Shown piece after piece: positions 34,854 to 48,900 of a stretch of DNA of 64,000 nt. The notes below the pieces were generated by a model, which saw only the letters and a program-made list of their open reading frames with translations, was not told the DNA's origin and ran no database searches. This DNA is from Endomychus coccineus (taxonomy: Eukaryota > Arthropoda > Insecta > Coleoptera > Endomychidae): the NCBI GenBank assembly GCA_958510875.1, contig OY294067.1, forward strand, positions 236,076,361 through 236,140,360, in the 5' to 3' direction. Every line of letters begins with the position of its first letter. The stretch's first letter is position 1. The position numbers and the translations under genes were made by a program.

Positions 34854-34979
34854 TTATTGTATGTCACAAAGTAATGCTGTTCCTCTTAAAATCCAATGTT
34901 GCACTTGTAGATTCGTTGGGAGATTGATAATTGTAATGTAATTCAGGCCAGTCCGTCGTGCTCTTTTGTAAACAGGACA
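34854..34979 (-). CDS. Dynein heavy chain exon J (terminal, stop)
   Basis: 126 bp: 41 codons and a TAA stop, acceptor CTGTTTTTAG. It begins [20 protein letters not shown] and ends with [14 protein letters not shown], the near-universal ending of axonemal dynein heavy chains. Phase 0 joins it to TLYK of exon I. A longer ORF over the same bases in another frame (to 35130) is spurious. AATAAA signals on the minus strand lie about 13 nt and 37 nt after the stop. Confidence 0.9.
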   Translation of the reverse strand, partial: CPVYKRARRTGLNYITIINLPTNLQVQHWILRGTALLCDIQ

Positions 34980-37900
34980 CTAAAAACAGGGAAAATATTA
35001 GCCATAGTAGGGACTTTTGATTCAGACGACTCAGAAGATTCTGTGCTGACACACACGGCAGCAATGCGTAGATACAACTCGTACAATATCTGTTATTTTT
35101 AAACAGATTTGTTCTAAACAAAACTTTCATTTTCGGTACTTATATTTTAAGAACAAGCCTCAAACACTTCAAAACTGCACGAATGAAGAAGGAAGTAACC
35201 AAAAAACCTTTTCCACAAAAGTAGTTATGGGTGATGTATCTTTTGAAGTTGTATGTATCATAGTTTTCGAACCAAATTTTAAAAATTAGGTCATAAAATT
35301 GCAAGATGAAGCCTCGCGTAACATTTTATAGTAAATGAATGAGTAAAAAAATTAGATATTATATTAGATTTGTGTGGAATCATTTTCACTTGCGGAGACA
35401 TGTTGTATTTTGTACAAACGATCTGATCTGTAGTTTATACCAGTGCGCGTCCTCTTCAGAGCTACGGCGGCGTGATTGTCGCAAGAGAGAAATGTTCTTT
35501 TATTTGTTCTAATACTAAATACAGTACTGTTGTTTAATAAAAACAAGTAGTCACGAAAAACTTTCCCCAACCGAACGGCCTTTGCTAGTCAGCTGGGGGT
35601 GGGGGTGTTTGCTCAAAAACAAAATTTTTAAGTGATATCATTAAGCAGCTGACCAAGGTTGATTGAAAGGTGATTAATAAATTAGAGAACAAGTGGTCAG
35701 CTGCTGTTCCAATGGGACAGGGATGTTCAATACACGCTGAAATTAAAAAATGCATGGCAGGCTGGCCAGTCAGGAATTTTGGGCTGGGGCACTGGTTGCT
35801 GTATTTGTAATGTTTTGAAGTAATTGATTTGAATAATCATAATTTGAAGTCAATAAAGAACAGGTTATTTTGCAAACAATAATTTGATGTTTCGTCGTTT
35901 GTTGTTATTAATCGGAGAATGTTTTCCAATGAAGACAACAAATAAATCAGAATATAACAAATTTAAACTTTAATTTTGTTTGAAATAGTATTAATAAACA
36001 TGAAGCAAAATAATAGAAATAAATATTAAAATTACAAGTTTTTGTCGGTATCAGATGAAGATACTAAACATTCTCCTCGTCATTTTCAACAACAGAAGAA
36101 CTGTAACAACCTTGTCGTTATCTTGAAGAAAAAACAGGGTAGTTTCTTGATTCAGAATGGTTATTTGGCAAATGTATGTTCTCGTGTAGCGACCAAATGG
36201 TAAATGAAATCCACATGAAATTTTGACACAATTAATTTCCTTAGATGTTGTTACGTTATTTATAAATATACCAATCGGATTAGATTAGAATTGAGTAGCA
36301 TCAAAAAACGAAGGGCAGAGATTAAAGTCCACACACCCCTAGATCAGCCTAGATTTATAAATGCAGTAAAGTTTTGTTTAGAATGCACTTATTTTCAATA
36401 CGGTGAACAATATTTTGGACGAATATTCGGCACAGCAATGGGATCCCATATTTAAGCTATTGTCGGTAACCTAGTTATAGAATGCCTACAAGAATCTGTA
36501 ACAAATTCATTACATTTTTATCCCGTATTCTTCAAAAGGTATGTAGATAATTGCCTAATGTGTTCCCAAGGATAATATTCAGTATATAATTGATAAATTT
36601 AACAATTTCCACTGTAAACTTTAATTTACCTGCGAAATAGAAGTGAACAAAAACATAAACTTCCTAGATAAGAACATTAGGTAAAATAAAATCAAAACTG
36701 CAAAAGAAGTTTGGTCTTAACGATATCTTTGCTTTAATTAAGTGGCACCTACAATTATAAAAAAGTGTTATAAACACTTGGACGCACCAATGCTGTGTAA
36801 AGATATCTTATAGAAACAATGTTATGAAAATCGCTAGAATCTATTTTTATAAAACCTAAGGACTTAAGTGCTGTATTAAATATATAATCACAATTTGCAT
36901 TGAAAGTATGATTTCTGTCCATAATAACACCAAGATTCCTTATTTCTGTTTTACTAGCTAAGACATTGTTATTGATATGATAATTGAAATCCACAAAACT
37001 ATTGGTTCCATAAAACCTCATGACAAAGCATTTATCAACATTAAGCTCCATCCCATTTTCGCTGCACCATATAAAAGGTTCTGTTAACTCTTTTTGAACT
37101 GTTAGAGCATTTAAAACAGATCAATGACATAGAAAAGTTTTAAATCATCGGCAAAAAGCAAAAAACGCCATATCTTGAAAACATAGTCTATACCGTTGAT
37201 GAAAAGAAGAAACAGCAATGGCCCTAAATGTGACCCCTGAGGCACCCCCGATGGAACATTAATTTCCTCAGAGAAAAAAGTTCTTAGCATGATTTATGCG
37301 GTCAAAAGCTTTACAAAAATCGGTATATATACAGTCTACTTGACCCTTTTCATGTATAGCCTACAAGACAAATTGTGTAAATAGTAATAAATTAGTCTCA
37401 GCAGATTTTCCTTTTGTAAATCCATACTGTTCATCAATTATTATATGTTTATAGAATAGAGAAAAATGTTCCGTTACCGTGCTCTCGAATAGCTTTGGTA
37501 TAGATGATAAAATAGAAACTGGTCTGTAATTTTTGATGTCAGTTTTGTCACCGCCTTTATAGATTGGGGTTATAAAACTAAATTTCCAATAATCAGGAAA
37601 AATGCCTACCTCCAATTATTTATTATACTAACAATACAAAGGTCTTGATAAAATAAAAATGGAATTTAAAAAAAAACAGGTGATATTCCATCAGAACCCA
37701 AACCCTTGTTTGAGTTCAACTTGCTTATTGCTGAATAAATTTGACCAAGTGTAATATGAAGATTACTTGTTACATTATTATTTGAATTCAGTATCGGAAT
37801 GATTAATTTTTTATTTGTATAAACTGAAGAAAAGTGTCCTGCAAAACTATTAGCAATATCATTTCCATATGAGACCTTTTCTCCGTTAAAGGACATCTCA

Positions 37901-40900
37901 TTAGAATATTCGTTGGTGTTTCGTTTTCCATTCACGTAGTTGAAAAAATATTTAATATTGGAGGGAATATTATTTTCTGTATCATGTATATGATTTTTGT
38001 AACATTCCTGTGAAATTCGTTTTCATTGCTTTCTTAACTGAGAAAAAAGATAAAAATATTAAGGACATCCAATTTGGTTCATCCTGTACATAACCGTTAC
38101 ATCAGCATAAGCAATTAAAATAATATCTTCAAACTGGAACAATAAATCATTTAGGTAGATGATGGAAAGTACAAATCCAATAACAGTGCCTTGCGGAACT
38201 TCACTTTCTCATATGAGAGACTCACTAATAGTGCTCCCCATTTGAACACATTGGCCTCTTCTTAGCAAATAGCTCAAGCCATTCCAAAATATTTCACCGA
38301 AAACAGAATTTTTCTGGTTTACTTAACAATATATCAAGGTTAACAGTGTCTAATGCTTTTTCAAGATCACAAACGATGGGGTAGATTTGTCAATATTCGA
38401 ATAAACTTCCGAACTGAACGATATTATATAGTACCTTCTGCATTTTTACCCGGGGTGAATCAAAACTGTGCCTCGGACAATAACTTATCATTTTTAAAAA
38501 ACATCGTTACACGTTTTGTTATATTTTTTTTTAATATCTTAGAAAATATAGATGACAATGAGATTGTACAGTATTTATTCATATACTGCCGGTCTCCATT
38601 TCCAAAAAGTGGCTTCACGATTGACCTTTCAAGTATATCTTGAAACATAAATGCGATTGATATAATTTTTTTACATTGAATATTTCTTATAAAATTATCA
38701 TTTTTGATAAGTTATACAAATCCCAAAAAGTGAAATCCTAAACATTAAATTATAAGAATTGTGTTCAGAACCGGATTAGGATAATTTAATAAAATAAAAT
38801 TTTAACAACATAGTAAATACAATGCAAACTAATAGTGAAATAACAATACAACATCTTTATGAGGAACTTATTCAAACGAAGAAGGAACTAAGGAGTGCAA
38901 TAGAAGCTTCCGAAGCCAGAAAATTAATGGAATTGGAGGTATCGGACAAGAAAATTAAAAATTTGAAAGCAGAGAATCTTTTTCTGAAAAACAAACTTGA
39001 ATATTTGGATCTAAAAAATAAGAAGAATAATTTAATAGTATTTGGATTGGAATTTAACAACAAAAACAATATTAGAGAAGAAGTTGTGGAGAAATTAGAG
39101 AATCTCCTCAAAGTTAGTTTAAACTGGAGGAACTAAATAACATATATCAATTAGGAAAATCAGATAAAAAGCCACTTGTCATAGAATTTATATCGCACAT
39201 TAAAAAAGAAGAAGTGCTACAAAACTGTAAAAATCTTAAGGGAACTACAATATCAATAAACAGAGATCTAACATTCTTGGAAAGACAGAACAATAAAATT
39301 TTGAAACATCATCTTAATTTAGCGAAGATAGCAGGAGAAAATAATGGCTACATTCGATTTAATAAATTGTTTGTCAACGGAACTGCTTATTTAGCAGACG
39401 AATTACGAGAAGTCACTTTTGAAGAAAAGGCAAAACCAAATAGTGCTCCTGGAACACCCAACAATTATACTTCAGCAAAGCATTCCACCAACAGCACTTC
39501 TGGACCAATACTTTTAGAAGGAAACATTAATAGTCAGCCGAAGAAAGAGCAGCATTCAAAGATTAGAGCCTTAAATACTGGAGAAAAGCCGCCAACGCGG
39601 TCTGTGGAAAAAAAGGGTAACACAAAATTGAATTTTACAAATCAAAAGAATAAGGGTGGTTAAATAAGTGAGATATTAATAACCTTATCTGTAATTATTT
39701 TATTGTGTTTCATATTAAACATCCATTATAGCTAGATTTATTCAATGAATAATTTTATAAGAGATTTTAAGGATACAGAGATTAATACTGAAATCGTGGA
39801 TAACTTCGCTGATTTGAACCTATTAATAAATATAGACAATTTCAATCTAAGAATTTTTCATAACAACATAAGAAGTATTGACAAAAACATTGATGAGCTC
39901 AATGTACTTTTAGAAAAGTTAGATTCACAATTAGATGTTATAATATTATCTGAAACTAGAGAAATATACGATTTGAATATTCATAAATTACCAGGCTATA
40001 ATATTACTTATAATGAAGGTTCCATCAATCAGAACGATGGAGTGATAATATTAATAAAAGATTATCTAGAGTTTGACAGCTACATACTAAAATTGGGAAT
40101 ATTTAAATTATTGAAAATACATTTAAGGGTTCAAAATAGAAAAATTAATATAGTAGGTTGTTATAGACCTCCATCAACTGAAATTAGTGATTTTAATAGG
40201 GAACTTCATCAATATTTACAAAATATTAGAGAAAATGTAGATATAAACATCTTTATAGGAGATATTAATATAGATATCAGAAGGAACTATGACTTATGTC
40301 AAGAATATTTGAATATTTTCTCTGAATTTGGTTATAATTCTTATATTAATGATTATACCAGGGTGGATCGCAATAGCAAGTCATGTTTAGATCATATCTT
40401 AGTTAAAGCTTTAGATATAATTATAAATTTGTACCTATTATATTCAAACACTTGGTAACAGATCATTATCCTACTATGTTACTAATAAAATTGAATGGGA
40501 AAAACACGAAAAATCATTAAAATATGAAATAATTATCAATTATGAGGCACTTGTAGATGACCTATCAAGGGAAAATTGGCTTGAAATGTATCAAAAGAAC
40601 AATGCACAAGAAATGTCAGAAGTATTCATGAATATTTTAAGGAAAAAAATTGAACAAAATACAATGAAAAGAAAATTTAACAGGAAAAATCGTAAAAAAC
40701 GGAATGGATAACCCAAGGGATATTAACTTCTATTGATATTAAAAACACTATATATAAGCAAGTTCTCAAACATCCGGAGGACGAAATTAGGATGAATACC
40801 TATAAAAATCATCTTACGAATATAATAAAAACAGCTAAAACAATGTACTATAACAAGGAAATCATGCAACATAAAAATAATGCCAAAAATTTGTGGCAAT

Positions 40901-42844
40901 GTGTAGATAAGATATGCAATTATAAAAGTAAATCAAATGAAGTAAATAAAATTCAGACTGAGAACCAAACAATTTTTACGAAACCGGAAGATATCGCTAA
41001 CAGGTTCAATGAATTCTATAAAACTATGGGAGAAAATATAGTCAATAAAATTAAAGAATCTAGATCTATATTCCCAAAAAAAAGAATCAGAAATTCTATG
41101 CACTTGAGTGAAGTATCAAAGGAAGAAGTAGAAAAAGTAATTGCGGAACTGGACTGTCAAAAATGTCCTGGTTTAGATAGAATAACCGCTAAATTATTAA
41201 AATGTGTTAGTAAAGAACTTTCCATACCTCTTGCATTCTTATTTAACAAGTGTTTTTCTGAAGGTAATTTTCCCGATAATTTAAAAGATGATTTGATTAT
41301 ACCTATATATAAAAAAGGTGATAAATCTAAAATGGTTAACTATAGGCCTGTGACAATAATCTCCAATATATCAAAAATTATGGAGAAACTGATTAAATTA
41401 AGAATGACATGTTTTATAAATAAATATAAATTGATATCAAATCGCCAGTTTGGTTTGGCACAAAATAAATCCACACAGGATGCTATAGCTTTTCTTTCAT
41501 CAAAAATATATAACATCCTTGATAAAAGTACCCCAAGTCTCTGTATTTTTATAGGCATTCAATACGGTATCTCATGACAAATTAATGGACACTTTAGAGC
41601 AAAACGGATTTCGGGGCAATATATTGAATTTACTGAAAAGTTACTTGAATAATAGAAAACAACATGTAAGAATAAAAGAACAAATAAGTAATCCTGAAAC
41701 AAAAAATGCGGAGTACCTCAGGGCGAGGTTTTGGGGCCAATTTTATTTAATTTATATTTAAATGGCTCATTAGATTTACCGTCTTCTGGAACTATACTCA
41801 GTTTCGCGGATGATACAGCCATATTATATTATGCTGACTCGTGGGTGGATTTAAAATCAAAAGTAGAATCTGATATAAAAGTTCTTAAAAGTTGGTTTGA
41901 TAATAATCTCCTGTCGATAAACTGGGAAAAAACAAAATATATGTCATTTACCTCTTATAATTCTAATCCCAATTTAGGACCATTGATTATTGATAATCGA
42001 ACAATTATTGAAGAAACCAGTTCAATAACTTACTTAGGGATAATAATTGACAATCATTTACGATGGGACTTGCAAACAACTAAAGTCATGAAGAAGATTC
42101 GAAGCTTTTTGAGTAAATTTAAACGAATGAAACGAGTATTAGATTTATCTCACTTAAAAACTTTATACTACGCTCTAATTCAATCCCAACTTTCATACGG
42201 AATTATTGCCTGGGGAAGTGCGGCAGAGCAGCACCTTAAAAAAATAGATACTACTCAAAAATGGCTCATCAAAATCATGTATAATAGAAAAATTAGTTAT
42301 TCAAGTGACCTTCTGTATAAAGAATCTGGGTTCATGGACATTAAACAATTGTATTGTCAAACTGTTCTATTCAATTTATTTAAAAATAAAGATATGATTA
42401 ACTTCCATAATCATAGTTATAACACTCGTCATAAGAAAACTACTACATCAAAGACTAGAATGAAAAAGGCAATTGGGCAAAGAAATTTTGTTTATATAAG
42501 TAGCACAAATTGTATGATATATTGCCTAATGAACTGAAAACCATATCATTTTCCTTAAAAACGTACAAAAAAAAAGTTAAGAATTGGATTAAATCACTAC
42601 CCAGACATACATTTTCAAACATAATTAATGATGTAACTTGACAACTTACTTTTCATAAGTACATTATTGAGTGATCAATGTTTTTGAAAATTTTATTCAA
42701 TAGATTCAACACGATTTTATTTTATATATGTATGTATATGTGTATGTGTGTGGATATGTATATATATATATATGTGTGTGTGTATGTGTATATATGTATA
42801 TGTATTTATATGTGTATGTATGTGTGTATATGTGTATATGTATG

Positions 42845-42912
<68 letters not shown>

Positions 42913-45900
42913 TGTGTATGTATATGTGTGTATATGTATGTATGTGAATTATCTCTTGTTATTTTAGAAATCTCTTCTAGTTCTTGAAATATTTTTCATA
43001 ATGTTATCCTAAGATTGGTCAGTGTAACATCATTACTTTTCATAACTTGTAATTGAAACAGTCTTATTTTATAATTTAATTTGTTTAATTTAATGTGTAC
43101 TTTTATGTACATCTATATTTTAAATGCTTTTATCCTCAAATTTATTATTGTATTATTAATGCTTTTGTATTTTATTACTGAATTAGCCTTTATTGTATTT
43201 ATTGTAGTATATAATTTCGTGTATATCTACTTCAAATATTAATAAGAAGTATTAGGCTGATTGATAATCTCAATTATTAACAAGTTTCTAAAACTTCTAT
43301 GAATGGGATTGTCATAACGATTGAACTCTTTTGCACCTTTGTGTTTGTTTACCGTATGTAAATATTGGGTAAATAAACGTTATTATTATTATTATTATTA
43401 TTATTATATGAAGAACTCGAAAATTTTCAAAATAAATGTCTGATAGATTAAACAATTGAGAAAAATCCTCCAGGAATGAATTTTATGAACACCACGTAAA
43501 CTCCGAATATTCTAAGAACGATTTCTATGGCATTATTCATTGTACTTATTCACATACATTCAGATTCTTGGTATCGATGAAGAATTGTGTATTGTGTCAT
43601 ATACATCTGCTATTCGTTGTTAATTAATTATTTATATGCGAACTTACTTTGTATAATGTTGGTGATTGTTGAATGATTAGAGAAGCAGACACCAGGATTA
43701 CAGGGATCAAAGTGTACAGTACTTTATTGATAGATTCTGCTAGTTTAGAATCTCTTCTGTTCCATCCTGAACCATCAAGAAATAGTCCATAGATATATAC
43801 CCCTTCCTAAAATAGACGAGACAAATATGATACTTAGGGAGCTTGGGAGATACAGGAAAGGAATATCGTATATGCCGATAAATTAGAAGTTTTACATGTT
43901 TCTGTATGCATCTACAATTAGTTTAAATGGATTGCTGATTAGATCTGAATTACGGCTACATCAATGAATTTCCATACGACGTAAGCAAAAAATAAATACG
44001 AGAGATCATTTTACAAACATTTTGAAGTTGGTTGTTGATCTAAGTTACGTTTAAATATTGTCTGCTCTGTTTGATATTTCAAGAATATAAGCTATAAATG
44101 ATATTATTCCAGGATATGATCGCCTTAGAATGGAATATTTCAAATGCTGTGGCTGGCGTTTCATATGTTACTTCGAGATATAAACATTAAAGACCAGATG
44201 GTAATAATCTGATTCGTTGCTGTATATAGTGTACAACATACTAAGAGTCCCCGAGTGTGTTTTTCGAAAATTTCTCCGAAACTGTAGGTCCAAGTGGAGA
44301 ATACAGGATTAAAGAATAGAACATTTTCTATAAAATGTCCTGATAATATTTTTGTAAGGATCAATACTTTCGAAGATCCAGAGAGACTGTACAGAGCAGA
44401 CCAATTTTCTTTCAAGAAAGAATTCTTCAATTTAGGAGGAACAACTCTCTCTTACATATACGGGCACACACGCACTACCATTTATCAATGAAGTGGCTAT
44501 AGTACCATCGTTTTATATTTTGACTACACAAGAGGAAAACCTATGATGTTCGAAGAGCATCTTCGAATTTTGAGGGTTATAGGCTTCAGAAAATACCTCA
44601 CAAGGCAAAGAGTTCCAATGTTTGATAAAAAAATGAAGTCTGGTAGAAAGAAGTTCGGCATGTCTCGAACTTGACAATGAAGAGGTGGCTAGCTTGAGCT
44701 CGTCTAGTTCCCCTACCTGGAATCTCTAATGGTGAAATATCAGACGAGATATCTGGTGAGCACTTACCGTGAAAATATCTATAGAAAAGGGAGAGATCGT
44801 TCTAGAGAGGTCAATCAATTCGTAAGTGTGGCATCACCATTCAGAAGAATAAATTTTTTTTGAATATAATCAAGAGCTTCAGCATTTAGGAGCTGAACTC
44901 CGAACATATAAACAATACTCCAGGACAGGTTGAATCTGTGCCTTGTAGATAATGAGGAGCTGCTGGAATGTAAAAAAACTAGCTCTCGGCACAGTATTTG
45001 TGAAGCGATCTTCGCCGCAATAGACCTCACATGATCGTCCAAGGAGAGGGTGTTGCTGATGGTCATACCCAGCAAGGATATGGAGGACTTCATAGGAATA
45101 ATTGTACTTTGTACCATATATTATTATTATGGTTAGCAGCAACAACATCTTTAAGATTGGAATGAAAATCATATTTTTCATATTATAAATATAACTTATG
45201 AAAAGTACATACAAATTTGAAGATAATATGATATTCGCCACTCTCGGAGACTTGTAGTATCTCATACAGTAGTTACCAACGAACAACTGTGCCAAGTGTC
45301 AGGGCTCCGGTATTTTTTTGCTCAAAAAAAAAGCTTTGCGGACAATCAGGTTCTTCACATTTTTGTAACAATAAGTAGTGGTAATTGTTTCTTATTGCAT
45401 TTGCTCACCGTCGGTGATTGAAAGATCTCTTCCTTAAGATTCTTAGTAACTTCATTTATTTGGTATACTTGATCCAACGCCCATCCCTTGTGTGCTCTCG
45501 CGACTTCTTGTTTCATTGCCGTTAGAAAACCTGAATAAAAATCAATATGTTTAATCACCCAAATGAAAATTGCTCATGATAAAAACCTTGAGGATTGAAG
45601 AAACCTGCTAGCCAAAAAGATGGGGGTCTCCCATTGAAACACCAAGATCTAAATTGAACATCTCGGTCGATAAATTCAGTGAACCAGAATCCTAGCGTAT
45701 TAGCAGTCCAAGATCCCTTCGTCCAGATAAACGGCACTCGAGCATCATATATGTTATCGAGTGCATCTTGAAGTGATTCATTCATTATAATTGTGCCCTC
45801 TATGGCCAGAAGTAGATCTCGCAAAGTCAATCGGACGGCACGTATCACCTTCTGCATTCTGTCAATTTCTTGTTTCAGAAATATATTTAGAGGATTCAAA

Positions 45901-48900
45901 TTGCCCATTATTCTGATCCTCTCTCTGACATCATATGGATCGTAATCCGCTGGAATTTTGCCTAACATTTCTAAAGTCTGTCTAGTAACCACAGATTCCC
46001 TAGTTTCTCCTGATCCTCCCCCTGATTCCTTAGGTTGAATAGATAACATCTGGGAGAGCATATCACTTGTTGTGTTTGTTTGGTATCTATGGAAATAATC
46101 ATATTTATTTGTTTAGGTACAGCTACCTAATAAGACAAATCCGATAGACGGGGTAGGTGAAAGTACTAATCTAGTAAATTGAGTCTAACAAATATAGGAG
46201 GCATTCCATATGAAAACAGCACTCGTTCCCAGGTCACCTTCGGGGATCGCCTTGAAACTTTTTCCTACCTTTTCTACATTGAAAAATATGACGATTCCCT
46301 AAATTTCGGGTCCCAAGTGTCGATATTGTGCCGACAAGAATATAATGAAGTTTTTTTTTACCTTTTTCAAGTAAAAAAAATAAAATTCGTCTTATTATCG
46401 TAAAATATTCGAAAATCAGTCTAAAAAAAAATAAAAAATTTTCGTAGAATATGGTGCTATACAGTCAGATTAGAGAAAATCCGGAAAAACTGATTTTATT
46501 TTGAAAATTCATTTCCTAAAATACCTGTATTTTAATTTTTTTTTACCTGACTTAGACTCTTACAAAATGTATCTACCTTAAGGCGAAAATGGTCCGGTAG
46601 TGACTTTAGCCCAGTTTCACTTTTCCAGAATTTTTCTTGAAAAAAAAACTATTTTATTGCCTACAATGTAACCAAACGACCCCAGTAAGAAATTCTAAGC
46701 AGTTTCCTCAATTCTCGGACAATTTTACGTAAAAAACTGTGAAACTCGCAATTGGTTGAAGGTCTGATCTCGAAATTTATTGGAGTGTCCAAGTTTCTTA
46801 AGGAAACGACATTTTGTTTGTTTGCTGAATGAATAATAAAAGTAAAGCAAATAACCTCAGAATAAGTTCATTTTTTAGGAAATTTTCTTATAGATTTCAT
46901 AAATTTACTGCAAAGTTTGAGTTTGATTCAAGATCTCCTAAGCTGCAGTTTCCTTCAAAAATTGTTTTATAATAAAATAATATTTAATATTCAATATAAT
47001 ACAATATAATGCTTGATAAGAAATGACAAATACATTATTTTCTTCAAATGCGAAATATTCATACCTATAGCATCATACATCCGCACTTAGTAGCAATAGT
47101 AAACAAAGACGCCTTCTGCACTTCATCTGAATATACTGACATCAGTATTGAAAAGTTTTCATTTTATTAATTTAAAAGTTTCAAGGTTTGTATCCATATT
47201 GGAATATTTAGTTAACAGACGTGTGCTCATGATTAGATTTTCTTTTAATCTGAAAAGATTTTTTGCAAGCAAAGGCCTATTCTTGTAAGGGAATTCAATA
47301 TGAAAAATGTCGGAAAAAGGTATGTGTGTAATAGATTAAAATGTGTGCAGATGTTCATTTCTTTCTAATCAAAAATATGTTCATATGCGAGCAAATTCTC
47401 TGTCATATGGGAAAAATAATCGGCAAAAATGCAAGTGGCCATGGGGAAATTCGACAATGTGCACAGTTGTCAGATAACGACCAAATACTCTTATCGTTGA
47501 GAATTGAAAGAAAACAGCGTGTAAATGATATCTGCGACGAAAAAAAATCTTTCCCAATTCATGAAGTTTCATTATATGCGTCAATTGTTTTGTTGCGATC
47601 CATGCCGAAGCCACGATAAAAAAATTGCCAAACGTCTGAGGGAAATTGACTTGGCTTTTGCTGAAGATGTTCAAAGGTGGATGGGTGGCTTGCTGATAAT
47701 CCCAGGTCGGAAGGTATTGCAGTAGATTTATGAAATCTATGAGAAAATTTCCTGAAAAATGAACTTATTCCGAGGTCATTTGCCTTACTTTTATTATTCA
47801 TTCAGTAGAGAAAGAAAAATTCGTTTCCTTAAGAAACTTGGACACTCCGATACATTTCGAGATCAGACCTACAGCCAATTGCCAATTTGACAGTTTTTTA
47901 CGTAAAATTGTCTGAGAAGTGAGGAAAACTGCCTAGAATTTCTTACTGGGGTCGTTTGGTTACATTGTAGGCGATAAAATAGGTTTTTTGTACGAAAAAA
48001 CGGAAAAATTCAGGAAAACAGAGACAATTTTGGTGAAATTTGGCTAAAATCACTACAGAACCATTTTCGCCTTAAAGTAGACACATTTTGTGAGAGTTTT
48101 AGCCAGGTTAGAAAAAAATTGAAATATAGGTATTTTGGGAAATGAGTTTTCAAAAAAAACCTGTTTTTCTCATTTTCCGAATTTTCCTGCAAGGTATCTC
48201 TAATCTGACTGCAGGATCGTATTTTACGGAAAGTTGCCGACCGATTATGTGCTTTAGAAAAATGTTTAAGCTGATTTTCGAATATTTTACGATAATACGA
48301 CTTCATTATGTTCTCCTCGGCGCAACATCCACACTTACGACCCGAAATTTCGGGAATCGTCATATTTTTCAATGTGGAAAAGGTAGGAATAACTTTCAGG
48401 GCGATCCTCGAGGGTGACCTGAGAACGAGTGCTGATTTCATATGGAATGCCTCATAGATAATTTCAAAACAATGTATTGTTATAAAACTCTTACTGTTTT
48501 TATTTTGTTTTTAATAATTATTAATAATTATAATTTTTGATTCTACCGGCTAGCTTTTATCTTTTAATTTGATTATATTTGAATTTTAAATTAATGTTTA
48601 TGAAGTTTTGAAGTTTATCTACAGAATAATTTTTATATGGAATTAAACACAATGCTCTTTGATTTCACAATATTTAATTTCTATGACTCTTATTATCTTG
48701 TGTAATTCAACTTTATGTTTACAAAATCTATGACATAACCTTACAATCACTTTTTCAATTAATATTTGTTTATATTGTTATAATCAACAATCTTCCTTTT
48801 TCTTTACAGATAATACGAATAATATGATGTAGAAATTATAAACAAACTTACGTTTAGACAATATCCAAAAGTGTGTTTAACAATGTGGGCAATTTTCAAT

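Larger units (their letters stand above)
38690..43406 (+). mobile_element. LINE retrotransposon, near full length, decayed
   Basis: ORF1, endonuclease and RT in order on the plus strand, a TA/TG-rich 3' UTR and a 3' tail of (TTA)n at 43378-43406 after AATAAACG. It inserted against the dynein transcription direction. Clade unresolved (CR1/L2/jockey-like, no RNase H seen). Confidence 0.8.
34980..43647 (-). other. Last dynein intron, 8.7 kb, filled with retroelements
   Basis: Bounded by GTAAGT at 43647 and TTTTTAG at 34980. It holds a plus-strand LINE (38.7-43.4 kb), two minus-strand LINE fragments (36.75-38.65 kb) and a plus-strand Penelope-like RT piece (36.33-36.69 kb). The stretch 34980-36330 shows no gene I recognise. 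Splicing must bridge all of this to add the last 41 residues. Confidence 0.85.

Noticed and set aside
34864..35130. 88-codon minus-strand ORF
   Set aside because: It covers the terminal dynein exon in a different frame; the family-specific ending HWILRG...LLCDI is in the other frame behind a proper acceptor.
42678..42987. Three Tyr/Val/Cys-rich ORFs
   Set aside because: Translations of the TA/TG microsatellite in three frames.
43441..43620. Terminal dynein exon directly after exon I
   Set aside because: None of the three frames gives the HW-LRG-ALL ending; the matching exon is at 34854-34979.
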